Positions 43,407 through 53,634 of a DNA stretch of 64,000 bases are shown here, in pieces. Source of the DNA: an uncultured Oleiphilaceae bacterium. GTDB taxonomy: Bacteria; Pseudomonadota; Gammaproteobacteria; Pseudomonadales; Oleiphilaceae. The position numbers were made by a program, and so were the translations under genes. Under the pieces are notes generated by a model that did no database searches, was not told the origin of the DNA, and saw only the letters and a list, made by a program, of their open reading frames with translations. The first letter of the stretch is position 1, and the number at the start of each line of letters is the position of its first letter. The DNA lies in NCBI GenBank assembly GCA_913060665.1, contig CAJXUY010000015.1, positions 50,311 to 114,310 of the forward strand, in the 5' to 3' direction.

Positions 43407-45647
43407 ATGCAACTGACTAATGAGCAAGAAGCTATTATACAAACAGGCTTCGAACATTGCGTTATTACAGCGGTTGCAGGCAGCGGCAAAACAACTACGC
43501 TAGCACACCGAATCAAACACCTGCTAAACGAAGGACATGACCCTCAACGCCTGTTGATTTTAATGTTCAACCGCAACGCCCGTGAGGACTTCGCCAAAAA
43601 GCTGAGTCGAGTCATTGACCGTCAATCCCTAGCCCTTCCTGAAATACGAACGTACCACTCAATGGGCTATCGGCTCTATCGTCGATTTATTAACGAAGGC
43701 TATCTTGCACCGATCCAAACCGAAGTTCTGCAAGAGCATGAGATTCACTATCAGGTTTGGCGCCTTATCACCCAGCTTGCGCCACCGTCTTTGCAAGATG
43801 AGATTAAACGCAGCAAGAAGGAGCATGTAGAAACTGCCTCTAATTTTATTGACCTGGTCAAATCTACGCTCTCACCCGCTGATATTGTGTTCGAAGAACT
43901 GGAAATCGCCGACAAGTACCGCTATCTGATCGAGTTATTTGACCGCTTCGAACAATGGCGCAAACAAGAACGCCGTATTACCTACGCCGATATGCTCTAT
44001 GAACCTGTTATGGCGATCCATCAAAACCCGGTTTTACAAACCTTGGTGAGCAACAAGATGGATATTATCTTGGTCGACGAATACCAAGATACCAACGAGA
44101 TACAACACCTTCTGCTTAAGTACATCGCCGGCACTCGCGCAAGGGTAACCGTTGTAGGTGACCCCGATCAGACTATCTACGAATTTAGAGGGGCACGACC
44201 AGAGTTTATTCTTAATCGTTTTGCTGAAGAGTTCGAGAGCCCTAAAGAGCTAACTCTGTCTTACACCTTTCGCTATGGTCACAAGGTCGCACTGCTGGCC
44301 AACCACCTTATAAGTTTTAACAAAGGGCGAAAAGACGTTATCTGCCACTCACACCCCAGTACGCCTGCCACCGAAATCACCAAGCATAGCTCTACAGATG
44401 ACGCACGTTTTATTGCCGATTATGCCAAGCAGCTGGCCAGTGATGGCGGTGACCTCAATAATATTGCAGTGCTTTTTCGTGTATGGAGCCAGAGTGTACA
44501 AATCGAACTCCAGCTACTTGAACAGCAAGTGCCCTACAAAATAGACCGCGCTCGCGGCGCACTGTTTACGCGCGAAGTGCAAACCATCAGTGCCATACTG
44601 GAGCTAGCTGCCGGGCGCTTTTCGGCAATGCCTGCACCTGCAAGGCAGCAGCGGTTTGAACAGATCTTACGCTTTCCGCATATCGGTCTAAAAGAATTTC
44701 AACTACGGCAACTCTGTCAAGCCTTAGCCGAGCAGCCTACGGGCTGGGGAACGCTCCTTGAACAGATGAAATTGCCAGACCTCAAGAAAATCCAGTCAAT
44801 CAAAATCGACCGCACAGCAAAACTATTTAGACGACTCGAAGGCAAGTCAGGCAGCGCTTCAAGCATTATTCGTTTTTATGTTCAGGAATCTGACCTATAC
44901 GAAGGCATTCGCAGCCTAGCGATGACTCATGAGTCCGCAGAGGAACGTATCGGCACCGTAAAAGGCGTCATTCGTTATCTGCATTCACTCAACCACCCAC
45001 CAGAAGAAACCCTAATTCATCTGGATGAACTAAGGGCTAGAGCCGGCAAGCAAAATAATGAAGCGGGTCTATTATTGTCAACGATGCATCGCACCAAAGG
45101 TCTTGAGTGGCCCATTGTGATCATTCCAGGAATGATGGATAAGTTTTTACCTTATACACTCCGTACCAGCAATGATATGCAGTCGTTAATGGAGAGTGAG
45201 CGCCGCCTATTATATGTGGCGATGACTCGCACTATTGAACAACTACACCTACTCGTGCCCCCCACGGTGGAGCAAGGTGGCTCAGCGACTAACGAATTAA
45301 TGCCGAGTCGATTTGTTAAAGAAATGCGTTTTGACCTATGTAATGAACTAGGTGAGAAACTACAGCCTGCGGATAATCCATCGGAGTTAACACTTAATCA
45401 TGTACCCACAAAAATCGCTCGCCGCTATGCTGCATTAAAAAACATCACCCTTAAGCAACTCGAAAAACAAAAAACCAAACAAAGTGACGAACCTCCCGCG
45501 TGGCATCATGATGCGATACACCATGCCATATTTGGAGACGGCAATGTGATAGGCGAAGACGACCGCTCGTTTAAAGTAAAGTTTGAAGATGGTAAAGAGA
45601 TGGATTTCAGTAAAAAAACTGCGCATCTTTATTTTAGTAAGCGCTAA
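43407..45647 (+). CDS. UvrD/Rep-like ATP-dependent DNA helicase (superfamily 1A)
   Basis: The 746-residue protein has the ordered motifs of SF1A helicases. The Q motif is LTNEQEAII, motif I is AVAGSGKTTT near 22-31, motif II LVDEYQDTNE near 224-233, motif III GDPDQTIYEFRGA, motif V STMHRTKGLEWPIVIIPG and motif VI ERRLLYVAMTRT. It is not the canonical UvrD or Rep: a C-terminal region (about 690-746) carries a small beta-rich tail (HHAIFGDGNVIGEDDRSFKVKFEDG) like that in UvrD/PcrA, which binds RNA polymerase in those proteins. The role in DNA repair or replication is not defined further. Confidence 0.9.
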   Translation: MQLTNEQEAIIQTGFEHCVITAVAGSGKTTTLAHRIKHLLNEGHDPQRLLILMFNRNAREDFAKKLSRVIDRQSLALPEIRTYHSMGYRLYRRFINEGYLAPIQTEVLQEHEIHYQVWRLITQLAPPSLQDEIKRSKKEHVETASNFIDLVKSTLSPADIVFEELEIADKYRYLIELFDRFEQWRKQERRITYADMLYEPVMAIHQNPVLQTLVSNKMDIILVDEYQDTNEIQHLLLKYIAGTRARVTVVGDPDQTIYEFRGARPEFILNRFAEEFESPKELTLSYTFRYGHKVALLANHLISFNKGRKDVICHSHPSTPATEITKHSSTDDARFIADYAKQLASDGGDLNNIAVLFRVWSQSVQIELQLLEQQVPYKIDRARGALFTREVQTISAILELAAGRFSAMPAPARQQRFEQILRFPHIGLKEFQLRQLCQALAEQPTGWGTLLEQMKLPDLKKIQSIKIDRTAKLFRRLEGKSGSASSIIRFYVQESDLYEGIRSLAMTHESAEERIGTVKGVIRYLHSLNHPPEETLIHLDELRARAGKQNNEAGLLLSTMHRTKGLEWPIVIIPGMMDKFLPYTLRTSNDMQSLMESERRLLYVAMTRTIEQLHLLVPPTVEQGGSATNELMPSRFVKEMRFDLCNELGEKLQPADNPSELTLNHVPTKIARRYAALKNITLKQLEKQKTKQSDEPPAWHHDAIHHAIFGDGNVIGEDDRSFKVKFEDGKEMDFSKKTAHLYFSKR

Positions 45648-45773
45648 AGCATAGATATCCCAATGAATCTATTTCTTCACAAGGTGTGTTAATGGAGGCT
45701 TTTGCTAGTCAACACACGAACCATCTGACATTATTGGTAAGATAATACAACGGCTAACGAGTTTCGATATCAC

Positions 45774-47204
45774 GTGAATAAACACTGCCACTACCACCCC
45801 ACATCTCCGGCAAAATGGCACTGTCAGAAGTGTATGACTTTTTTCTGCAAGAGCTGCATGCCTGACGCAGACGAAACTAAACAGCAGGGACTCTGCCCAA
45901 AGTGCAGTAAAAATCTACGCTATCAAGGGGCTGCTAACAATGTAGAGCCTTTTTGGACACGCATCGGCACATTCTTCGCCTACCCCTTTGCTGTCGACCC
46001 TATGATACTGATAGCGGTTTGCACCTTTGTGCCTATCTTTTTGGGCCAAAACCTGTTCGGTTTACTCGGTGCATTTTTGCTTTTCTGCATTCTTACCAAG
46101 TATGTCTATAGCATTGTTGAACGCACGTCAGAAGGCCATATGACGCCTCCGACCTTTGCATCCGCCTTTACCGGTGACGGGTTGGGAGTCATCTTTCAGC
46201 AAATAGGTGTTTTCATTATCATAGGGTTAATGATCGCAGGAGCCGGCCGTGTCGGTGGCCCCGTATTGGCCATTATTGTGTCGGGCTTTTTACTATTGAG
46301 TTTTCCTGCCAGTGTCATCATCCTGGCCTTGGAGAAAAATATTACCGATGCGATTAACCCGTTAAGACAACTTTCGTTAATGGGCGCTATAGGCTGGCCT
46401 TATATGGTGCTCTACGCGCATTTGGTCTTGCTGTTTTTTACCCTAACAGCCATACAAGAATTTGTTACTCAACACTTCCCCATCATGATAGCGAACCCTA
46501 TTTCAGGTTTTTTGTTCAGCTACTTTATGGTGATTGTATTTCACCTTTTAGGCTACATACTATTTCAGTATCAAGATAAGCTGGGCTATGCAGCGGATGT
46601 TCAGGATGAGCAACCTGACCCACCTTCAATGCTACATAACCGTAGTTTACGAATTGATGCAGATATTGATATCAACTTAAAAGAAGGTCGTTACGACACG
46701 GTGCTAGGCATTATTGAGGAACAACTGAAGAAAAACCCAAATAATGTTTTCAGAAGAGAGCAACTCTACAAGCTATTATGGGCTAGTCACAACCTAGAAA
46801 AACTAAGTCGATACGCCCAGCCTATTTTAAGGCTGTTCGTCAGCAACAACACGCCTGAAAAATCTGCTCAGTTACTGAAAACCCTACTCAAACACAACCC
46901 CTCATTTCAACTACAGGATCCTGAGCTTATATTTCAGCTCACCCAACAACTTTATCATCAGGGAGAATACCGCCTTATTTTAGTGCTGGTAAAAGACATG
47001 CATAAACGATTTGATGCATTCGACAAACTCCCAGATACCTACCTTGTTGTCGTCAAAACTCTCGCCAATGGCTTACAGCAATGGGATAAAGCAGCCAAAT
47101 ATTTAATGTTTGTAAAGCAAAGGTTTGCCGACCACCCATCACAAAGTAAGTTGCCTGATTATTTGGCTGACGTTGCAGCTCACAGACGGCTGGTGTTTGG
47201 GTGA
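45774..47204 (+). CDS. Membrane protein with B-box-like zinc finger and helical repeats
   Basis: I do not recognise a named family for the 476-residue product. Residues 1-50 hold a B-box-like zinc finger with CHYHP, WHCQKC, FCKSC and CPKC pairs. Several membrane segments follow (about 65-285). The C-terminus (about 295-476) looks like TPR-type helical pairs (LKEGRYDTVLGIIEEQLKKNPNN). The start is GTG with weak ribosome site. A B-box placed before membrane helices is unusual in bacteria; it may recruit a partner in the cytoplasm. Convergent with a flavin monooxygenase gene. Confidence 0.75.
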   Translation: MNKHCHYHPTSPAKWHCQKCMTFFCKSCMPDADETKQQGLCPKCSKNLRYQGAANNVEPFWTRIGTFFAYPFAVDPMILIAVCTFVPIFLGQNLFGLLGAFLLFCILTKYVYSIVERTSEGHMTPPTFASAFTGDGLGVIFQQIGVFIIIGLMIAGAGRVGGPVLAIIVSGFLLLSFPASVIILALEKNITDAINPLRQLSLMGAIGWPYMVLYAHLVLLFFTLTAIQEFVTQHFPIMIANPISGFLFSYFMVIVFHLLGYILFQYQDKLGYAADVQDEQPDPPSMLHNRSLRIDADIDINLKEGRYDTVLGIIEEQLKKNPNNVFRREQLYKLLWASHNLEKLSRYAQPILRLFVSNNTPEKSAQLLKTLLKHNPSFQLQDPELIFQLTQQLYHQGEYRLILVLVKDMHKRFDAFDKLPDTYLVVVKTLANGLQQWDKAAKYLMFVKQRFADHPSQSKLPDYLADVAAHRRLVFG

Positions 47205-47224
47205 ACTACCATTAGGCACGTTAT

Positions 47225-47250
47225 GAGCCTTTCATTTCAGTAACAGGCTC
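47225..47250. terminator. Weak inverted repeat between convergent genes
   Basis: GAGCCT (47225-47230) pairs with AGGCTC (47245-47250) across 14 bases. It lies between the zinc-finger gene and the monooxygenase gene. T-run is poor. Confidence 0.35.
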
Positions 47251-48744
47251 TTATTGATGTGTCCGCTCTTTCACCGGCGAATAGAATTTAAGGTTTGGGT
47301 CTTGTACCGGCCCTTTTCTCATCAAACCTTTATCCACCACATAATCCATCGGAACTAACCAAGGAGCACCAGCGCCCTGACGAGGCAAACGACTCAGCGC
47401 CCGCAGCACATAGCCCGCACCAAAATCTAACAACGGGCGAGTGGGCATATCTGGCAACGGAAGCACAGGACAGCAAATCGACTGACCATGACTATCCATA
47501 TGAGACAATATACGACATAAGTGCTCGCATACCAGTCCAATTTTTAACGTCCAAGAAGAGTTGGTATAACCAATCGCAAAGGCAAAGTTTGGTATACCAT
47601 CCAGCATCAACCCTTTAAAGGCAACTTTTTTCGACATATCAACCGGCTGGCCGTCGACCGACATATCAATGTCACCGAATAATTGCAGATTTAACCCTGT
47701 CGCAGTAACAATAATATCAGCGTCTAACCCCTGACCAGATTTCAGCAACACGCCCTTCTCGGTAAAGGTATCAATATGGTCAGTAACTACCGATGCCTCA
47801 CCTTCAGATATCGCCTTGAATAAGTCGCCATTAGGTACTGCACATAAACGTTGGTCCCATGGGTTATATGGCGGGTTGAAGTGTTTATCTACCGGGTACC
47901 CTTTAGGCAGTGCTCGTTTGTTGCTAAAACGAATGACTTTGCGGGATAACGTTGGAAAGCGCTGGCAAAAGCGCCAAATACCGCGAGCAATGGCTATATT
48001 TTTTCGGCGGGTTATCGCATAAGCCATATCACCGGGTAAGACCTTTCGGAGCCCATTGGCGATCACATCTTCGCTAGGCAAGCTCATCACATAACTAGGC
48101 GTGCGCTGAAGCATGGTCACGTGTTTCGCCTTATCCGCCATAGCCGGCACCAGTGTGACTGCAGTAGCCCCACTGCCTATTACCAATACACGCTTTCCCT
48201 GATAATCAAGGTCTTCTGGCCATTCTTGAGGGTGAATAACCGGGCCGTTAAACCTATCAACATTCTTAAAATCGGGAGTATAGCCTTTATCATATCGATA
48301 ATAGCCTGCGGCTGAGAACAGCCAGTTGCAGGTCATACTGGAACGCTCACCTGTATCCACGCGCTCAACCTCAACATGCCAACAAGCGTTATCAGTAGAC
48401 CAATCGGCGCTGACAACCTTTTGCTGAAATCGAATACGGCGATCAATATCATTCTCTGATGCCGCTTGGCGTAAGTAAGCCAGTATTTTATCCGCACTGG
48501 CTATAGCTTGGTTATCAATCCAAGGTTTAAACTCATAACCGAAGGTATGCAGGTCAGAATCAGACCTAATGCCTGGGTAACGAAATAGATCCCATGTTCC
48601 CCCAGTCGTTTCTCTCGCCTCTAATATCACAAAAGACTTTTGCGGGTGCTCCTTTTGTAGATAATAGGCGACACCAATACCGGACAGCCCTGCGCCTATA
48701 ATGAGAGTGTCTATATGCTCAATAGTATTATCTTTGGCGGGCAT
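47251..48744 (-). CDS. Flavin-containing monooxygenase, Baeyer-Villiger type
   Basis: The 497-residue protein has an N-terminal FAD motif [16 protein letters not shown] and a second nucleotide site [15 protein letters not shown] for NADPH. Between them lies [12 protein letters not shown], which fits the Baeyer-Villiger fingerprint FxGxxxHxxx[21 protein letters not shown] matches the FAD contact of the same group. It would oxidise a ketone or aldehyde, or hydroxylate a substrate, with O2 and NADPH. AGGAG lies before the ATG. It is a single gene with no substrate clue nearby; hydrocarbon or terpene use is plausible but unproven. Confidence 0.9.
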   Translation of the reverse strand: MPAKDNTIEHIDTLIIGAGLSGIGVAYYLQKEHPQKSFVILEARETTGGTWDLFRYPGIRSDSDLHTFGYEFKPWIDNQAIASADKILAYLRQAASENDIDRRIRFQQKVVSADWSTDNACWHVEVERVDTGERSSMTCNWLFSAAGYYRYDKGYTPDFKNVDRFNGPVIHPQEWPEDLDYQGKRVLVIGSGATAVTLVPAMADKAKHVTMLQRTPSYVMSLPSEDVIANGLRKVLPGDMAYAITRRKNIAIARGIWRFCQRFPTLSRKVIRFSNKRALPKGYPVDKHFNPPYNPWDQRLCAVPNGDLFKAISEGEASVVTDHIDTFTEKGVLLKSGQGLDADIIVTATGLNLQLFGDIDMSVDGQPVDMSKKVAFKGLMLDGIPNFAFAIGYTNSSWTLKIGLVCEHLCRILSHMDSHGQSICCPVLPLPDMPTRPLLDFGAGYVLRALSRLPRQGAGAPWLVPMDYVVDKGLMRKGPVQDPNLKFYSPVKERTHQ

Positions 48745-48798
48745 CGCTAGTGCTCCTGATTATTATTTTAGTTGGTGGAAGAAATAGCCTCTCACAAG

Positions 48799-49695
48799 CT
48801 ACCTTATTTTAATACTCGGAAGGGATTCTATTAGCTTTCGTTTAATCAGGTCTGGAATTTTAAGCGGTATAATATCTTTCAATATCTTCATAAGATAACG
48901 AATCATATTGGTTCTCTTAAACCAGAGTAATTTACGTATCTTTGCCTTCATGGGGCGATAGCCCTCCATTACTAACTGATCAATACAATCCGTATTATCG
49001 GCTCTGCTGTAACTAGTAAGATCAAGTGACAATACAATATCAGCGCCTTTCAACTGATCTCTGGTTTTGAGGTCCATGCAAATATCAATTGCATTGCCAA
49101 GCACATCAATTATCCCTGTTGGCTCAGGATAACGTTTAACCCCATTGAGGTCGATACCTACAATAATCCCTGCACCGAGGTCTTCTGCTAGTGAAACAGG
49201 AACATTTTCAACCAACCCTCCGTCAACCAGTTTTCGTCCATTTATCTCTACCGGTGAAAACACCCCCGGTACAGCAACAGAAGCACACACCGCGTCGGCC
49301 AAACGACCCTTTTCGAAAGCGACTTGTTCCCCACTTACAATATCAGTGGTGCAAATGGATAGAGGAATAAGAGCATCTTCAATATTGACATCACCAAGGT
49401 CCCGCAAGATCATCTCTTGTATTGCATTCGTGGTGAAAAAACCACCCATCATCCTTAGGCTAAAGCTGGTCATACGTTTAAAACTCAGCTGCCCTCCTAC
49501 CGCCAAGATCTCATCAGGACTTTTGCCAAACGCATAATAAGCAGCCACCAAAGCACCAATACTCGTACCCGATAGGTAAGATATTCTAACGCCCTCTTCC
49601 TCAAACGCTTTTAATACGCCGATATGGGCAATTCCCTTCGCAGCCCCCCCCCCTAAAGCAAGACCAACAGAGGTGTTAAAAGGGTTCCATTTCAC
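48799..49695 (-). CDS. Patatin-like phospholipase (RssA/NTE type)
   Basis: The 298-residue protein has the patatin serine-aspartate dyad: oxyanion hole GLALGGGAAKGIAHIG at 11-26, nucleophile in GTSIGAL (Ser45) and Asp in DGGLVENVPVS (near 158). It would hydrolyse phospholipid or a related ester, probably in the cytoplasm since no signal peptide is visible. The C-terminus is basic (RKLLWFKRTNMIRYLMKIL) and could associate with membrane. It has a neighbour on the same strand (monooxygenase) 54 bases downstream, but operon status is unclear. Confidence 0.92.
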   Translation of the reverse strand: MKWNPFNTSVGLALGGGAAKGIAHIGVLKAFEEEGVRISYLSGTSIGALVAAYYAFGKSPDEILAVGGQLSFKRMTSFSLRMMGGFFTTNAIQEMILRDLGDVNIEDALIPLSICTTDIVSGEQVAFEKGRLADAVCASVAVPGVFSPVEINGRKLVDGGLVENVPVSLAEDLGAGIIVGIDLNGVKRYPEPTGIIDVLGNAIDICMDLKTRDQLKGADIVLSLDLTSYSRADNTDCIDQLVMEGYRPMKAKIRKLLWFKRTNMIRYLMKILKDIIPLKIPDLIKRKLIESLPSIKIR

Positions 49696-49807
49696 AACAA
49701 TACCTCAACGTAACTATTATTTTACTAATCCAAAAGCGCTCAACCAAACAGCAGTCATACTGAGCTGAAAGAGGCTAAATTACCTCCCAACTCTTACTTG
49801 GATAGAC

Positions 49808-50098
49808 CTACATCGAACTATTGGAAGTGACCTGCTCAGTTTTCCGAAAATACAGTTCTACAAATACAAATGCAAAGGGGATCACTGAGGCCATTAGTAG
49901 AATTAGCCACCCCCAAACCGGCCACCCTTTTTTACCCGATAAAACCAGAGATGCGATAAAATAAAGAAAGAATAGTACTCCATGCGTCATACCCAGAGGA
50001 AAGACCCATTCTCGACTGATAATTCCAAGCGTAACGCTCAAAATAACTAAATACGACAAACCTTCCAAGACACTAATAGTACGAAATACATTGATCAC
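49808..50098 (-). CDS. DUF3817 membrane protein
   Basis: The 96-residue product has three hydrophobic segments and the DUF3817 pattern: a first-helix EGLSYLVIL, PLGMTHGVLFFLYF in the middle and a final VIPFAFVFVE. The function of DUF3817 is unknown. The start is ATG with AAGGTAAT-type upstream sequence. It lies between the rhomboid and patatin genes on the same strand, with 163 bases upstream, so it may be independent. Confidence 0.82.
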   Translation of the reverse strand: MINVFRTISVLEGLSYLVILSVTLGIISREWVFPLGMTHGVLFFLYFIASLVLSGKKGWPVWGWLILLMASVIPFAFVFVELYFRKTEQVTSNSSM

Positions 50099-50261
50099 TT
50101 TATTACCTTCTTCATATCCAGACTAAGCATGCTTGCCCCTTTATGTCGTTCTGCCGTTTCGATATCTGCGTATATGTCAATAAACATTTAATTAACTGTA
50201 CACTTAAACCCTACCTGCAAGCGCTCAGTGCCGTTAAGCCTGCTGTAAACCAAGCATAGAC

Positions 50262-51713
50262 CTACAACTGTGACATTACCCTTTGATATTGATTGATTTT
50301 CATGGTCTGCTGACGTTTTCTAAACTCTTGAATCAGTATCTGGCAAGCCTCTTTAAGCAACTCAGAAGAAATATCTGGGTGCTTTCTCAAGTTTTCAAAT
50401 GCACGTTCGGCCTCTTTTACCGAATCGTGCCTTAAGCAGGCATAAAGCACTTTGTTGTGATAAACCACGTCTAACCGGCTATCTGACTCAACTCGTTTTA
50501 AATAGTCTTTATAGGTATCGAGCATGAGAGAAAATACATTCTTTTTTAGAGATGCCTCTATCAGTTTCTGGGCATGCTGATGATAACTATCATCATTGTG
50601 ATCCAGTTTTTCTAAATGGTATAAATGCTCTAGCATGCCGAGATTATCTGGGTACTGTTTATATAATGCTGTGAATCGCGATTTCGCCTGCGTAAACTCC
50701 ATTTGCGAGATTAACGATAGCGCTTTTGAGTAGCTTTTCCTGAACTCGTCATCTTGCTCTGTTTCATCAGGCTCATAAAACTCTTCTTTAATGTGTAACC
50801 AGCTTTTACCTAATATCCAAACCATTCCTGCTCCGGCGATTAGGCCTCCTGCATGAGCCATATAAGCAACACGCGAGGCTTCCCCCAGCCAATAATCATA
50901 GACCTCTTTTCCGATCCATATAGGTAAAATAGCGAGAGCTGGGGCGGAAAAATAATTAAAGTAGACGCCGAGAAAGTAGAAAAATCGAATTTTTTGCAAA
51001 CCAAATATCGCGACATACATGCCCATCAAGCCTGAAATAGAGCCCGATGCCCCCACCAAAGGCACAAGGCTTTGACTATCAAAGGCTGCGAAAAACAACC
51101 CAGACAATACCCCGCACAGCAAGTATGCAATAAGAAATTTACTTTTACCTAAGGCTCTCTCGACGGTAAAACCAAGTAAGAACAGAAAAACCATATTACC
51201 GAGTAAGTGGCCAATACCTCCATGTAAGAACTGGTACCCCACTAAATCAGAAAGCTGAATATCGGCAGGAATCAATCCCAGTCGGCGCGCACTGATCTGA
51301 TCGATATAGTTTTCAACAATACTTGACCTGACCTCCTTCCACTTAAAATAAGTATCGTTTTGCCAAAACAGCATGCCTTCATCGACCAACATGGCATAAA
51401 ACCCTGGGTCAAGCAGTATGACGTAGGCTAACCATTCAGCATCTTTATCATCTATCGCGTTCGCTACAGCAATAGCCAATTCCGTCCGGTCATCTTGTTG
51501 CAGTCTGATACGGCGCTCTAGGTAATCTAGGTAAACCGGTGCTTCTAACTGTGCTAGGTCAGCACCTAGGTATTGATCAACTGCATTTTCCAGTAATTCA
51601 GAATCTTGAGACTGATAAAGAAAAAACACCAACAGGTTAATCAGAATAATGGCTAGCGTCATTAAGGGTGGTTTACGCCAATCAATTTGCCGTTCAACAG
51701 GGATGATAAGCAT
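50262..51713 (-). CDS. Rhomboid-family intramembrane serine protease with extra domains
   Basis: The 483-residue protein has the rhomboid catalytic residues: Ser223 in GASG and His287 in MAHAGG, with HLLGNM (His169, Asn173) forming the oxyanion region. TM1 lies at about 16-33. An insert of roughly 120 residues (about 36-155) sits between TM1 and the rest, and about 170 residues of helical repeats follow the last membrane segment. Typical GlpG-type rhomboids are about 200-280 residues. It cleaves membrane proteins in the inner membrane; its substrate is unknown. The insert may control access or bind the substrate. Confidence 0.88.
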   Translation of the reverse strand: MLIIPVERQIDWRKPPLMTLAIILINLLVFFLYQSQDSELLENAVDQYLGADLAQLEAPVYLDYLERRIRLQQDDRTELAIAVANAIDDKDAEWLAYVILLDPGFYAMLVDEGMLFWQNDTYFKWKEVRSSIVENYIDQISARRLGLIPADIQLSDLVGYQFLHGGIGHLLGNMVFLFLLGFTVERALGKSKFLIAYLLCGVLSGLFFAAFDSQSLVPLVGASGSISGLMGMYVAIFGLQKIRFFYFLGVYFNYFSAPALAILPIWIGKEVYDYWLGEASRVAYMAHAGGLIAGAGMVWILGKSWLHIKEEFYEPDETEQDDEFRKSYSKALSLISQMEFTQAKSRFTALYKQYPDNLGMLEHLYHLEKLDHNDDSYHQHAQKLIEASLKKNVFSLMLDTYKDYLKRVESDSRLDVVYHNKVLYACLRHDSVKEAERAFENLRKHPDISSELLKEACQILIQEFRKRQQTMKINQYQRVMSQL

Positions 51714-51984
51714 CTAACAGGCGACCTTTTCTATTATTTTACTCATATATCAAACTATTTTATTCGCTACAGGCGTTAACGTTTTTATTAGGGAGTCTTT
51801 TATAACATTAAATTATCCGGTTTAGAATTTCCCACAGTGCCACATTTCATCACATTACAGCGTATTTTCGCCACTTAGCCCCCACCGCCCTGCCACATCA
51901 GTTTTGTTTAATAACGATCAAGGAGCTAACGAAGCTCTAGGTTAATAGCCATCATCATCCCCTTTTAATCACGGAGAATTTGAT

Positions 51985-52791
51985 ATGAACAAAACAAAAC
52001 ACAACCAAACTATATTCCCCACACGCTTTACACTAAAGCCTTTACTCGTCGCCATCCCATTGTCGGTGTTAGCGGCATGCGCCAGTAACCAGGGTGCTAC
52101 AGTATCTAGAGATCAAACCCAACTAGACATAATAAGCCCTCATGCAGAAGAACATGGAAAAAACGATACGGTTGCTGAAGTAGAGGCCCCAATCAACGCA
52201 GGCCCAGACCTTTCAGTCCATGAACCGGTTGAACAATCATTGCCCGACGCTCCGATCACAGTTCAAGTATCAGAGCTTGACAACACATTGGAAAACAACA
52301 GCCGCTTAATTGATAGCACTCAAGAAGGAAGCGACCCCATGACCGTACTCGTCATCGAAAACCCTGAGATCTTATCCAAATTAGCTAGTGCAAACATTAC
52401 GCAAATAAATACGCCTCTACCTGCCTCGCCGTCAGAACCTTCACTCCGTCCAAGCAAGCGAGTGTTTCATTTTGGTTTTAATCAATCAAGCCTCACTGAA
52501 GAGGATATTGACTTAATAGAACAACATGCAAAATACCTTAAAGCCAACCCAGAGCTCCAGGTCACGGTTCACGGCCATACAGATGCCCAAGGTAATGCCA
52601 ATTACAACTTAAGATTATCTCAACAACGGGCGAATATGATGGTTTCTGAACTGACCAAACAAGGCGTCAGTAAAGATAGAATTAAAACGGTCGGCTGGGG
52701 GGGCGGTTACCCACTCGTCAGCACGCTCAATTTTGCAGAAAACCGTCGCATTGAAATCGAATATTCCGTCACACACTATGCAGCAAACTAA
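51985..52791 (+). CDS. OmpA-family lipoprotein
   Basis: The 268-residue product has a long signal and a lipobox VLAAC (Cys32). After an acidic linker of about 110 residues comes an OmpA-C domain (about 155-268). It shows FGFNQSSLTEEDIDLIEQHA, VHGHTDAQGNANYNLRLSQQRA and NRRIEIEY, so peptidoglycan binding is likely. It would anchor the outer membrane to the cell wall like Pal. GGAGAA lies before the ATG, and a clear terminator follows. Pal-like alternatives lack the long linker. Confidence 0.92.
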   Translation: MNKTKHNQTIFPTRFTLKPLLVAIPLSVLAACASNQGATVSRDQTQLDIISPHAEEHGKNDTVAEVEAPINAGPDLSVHEPVEQSLPDAPITVQVSELDNTLENNSRLIDSTQEGSDPMTVLVIENPEILSKLASANITQINTPLPASPSEPSLRPSKRVFHFGFNQSSLTEEDIDLIEQHAKYLKANPELQVTVHGHTDAQGNANYNLRLSQQRANMMVSELTKQGVSKDRIKTVGWGGGYPLVSTLNFAENRRIEIEYSVTHYAAN

Positions 52792-52820
52792 TAACGCCTC
52801 CCTTCCCTAACCCCCTATTT

Positions 52821-52847
52821 GCTACCTCGCAATGAGGTGGCTTTTTT
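52821..52847 (+). terminator. Rho-independent terminator of the OmpA-like gene
   Basis: GCTACCTC (52821-52828) pairs with GAGGTGGC (52834-52841) with one G-U pair, loop GCAAT, followed by six T. Confidence 0.92.
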
Positions 52848-53028
52848 ATGCCAGAAATTAATGAGATAACCGTCATAATAACAAGGCTAACCAGCTGATT
52901 TAGCATGATTTTCAAACTTTCATAATACTTTAGTCATAATTTCATGATTTTCTCCCAAAATGGATGGCATAATCATTCAATCTAGGCTAAATAGATAGGA
53001 GGATATTAAAAATAATAAAACTAAATGG

Positions 53029-53334
53029 ATGATTGATGTGCACTTTATCAGCCAAACGGAATCCAACGCTGTCATGAAGGATATACAATTAACCCACACG
53101 GGCGTATTTCACCTTGAGCGATTGGAAGATCTGATTTACGAGAGATACCACGAAGAGTTCAACATTGAAGATGATAATTCTCTGCGAGAGCTTGTTCGGT
53201 TTGCCTCAAGACTTCAGGACACGGACATTCAGCGCGAATTTTTACTTTTCTTCCTTAATTGTGGCTCTGAAATGCAATCGAAACTGAAAACGGGAGATGA
53301 AGTCGATAGTGATAATTATATTCGACGTAACTAA
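53029..53334 (+). CDS. Uncharacterised small acidic protein
   Basis: The 101-residue product is not recognised. It has no signal peptide, no Walker motif and no obvious DNA-binding helix. The sequence is mainly helical and acidic (LERLEDLIYERYHEEFNIEDDN, LRELVRFASRLQDTDIQREFLLFFL). The first ATG is 53029, but the strong AGGAGG at 52997-53002 is 26 bases upstream, with no ATG between. An in-frame ATT at 53005 is just two bases from it and would add eight residues. It lies between two unrelated genes; a weak hairpin follows. Confidence 0.55.
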   Translation: MIDVHFISQTESNAVMKDIQLTHTGVFHLERLEDLIYERYHEEFNIEDDNSLRELVRFASRLQDTDIQREFLLFFLNCGSEMQSKLKTGDEVDSDNYIRRN

Positions 53335-53634
53335 TCAGCGTGCCTAAACACGACTAATATCATTGAAAAAGCCTCAAATAGGGGCTTTCCTCTAGACCTC
53401 ACAAGCCCATTAAAAAAATTAGACAATCAGTAACATTTTTTTCACTACAGTGGTTTCAAGCATCTACAACATTTCTTACTTATTCTTAGCGTCTTTTTAC
53501 TTTGTCAATTCTTACATTTTTTTTATTGCACACTATAATTGCCGGCCACTTTTCGTAAACTCTGAACAAGGCATCATCGTTTCCGCCTTCAGTGTTTGAA
53601 GTATTGACCGTTCATTTTTTTTGCAGGTTGTTGT
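53335..53634. other. Intergenic region before the GIY-YIG-like gene
   Basis: This 300-base gap is AT-rich, with runs of T before the GTG start of the next gene. It contains the hairpin at 53368-53388 and no credible ORF. No specific regulator site was recognised. Confidence 0.5.
53368..53388 (+). terminator. Weak terminator-like hairpin after the small acidic gene
   Basis: AAAGCCTC (53368-53375) pairs with GGGGCTTT (53381-53388) with one G-U pair and loop AAATA. T-run is short, so termination is likely but weak. Confidence 0.5.
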
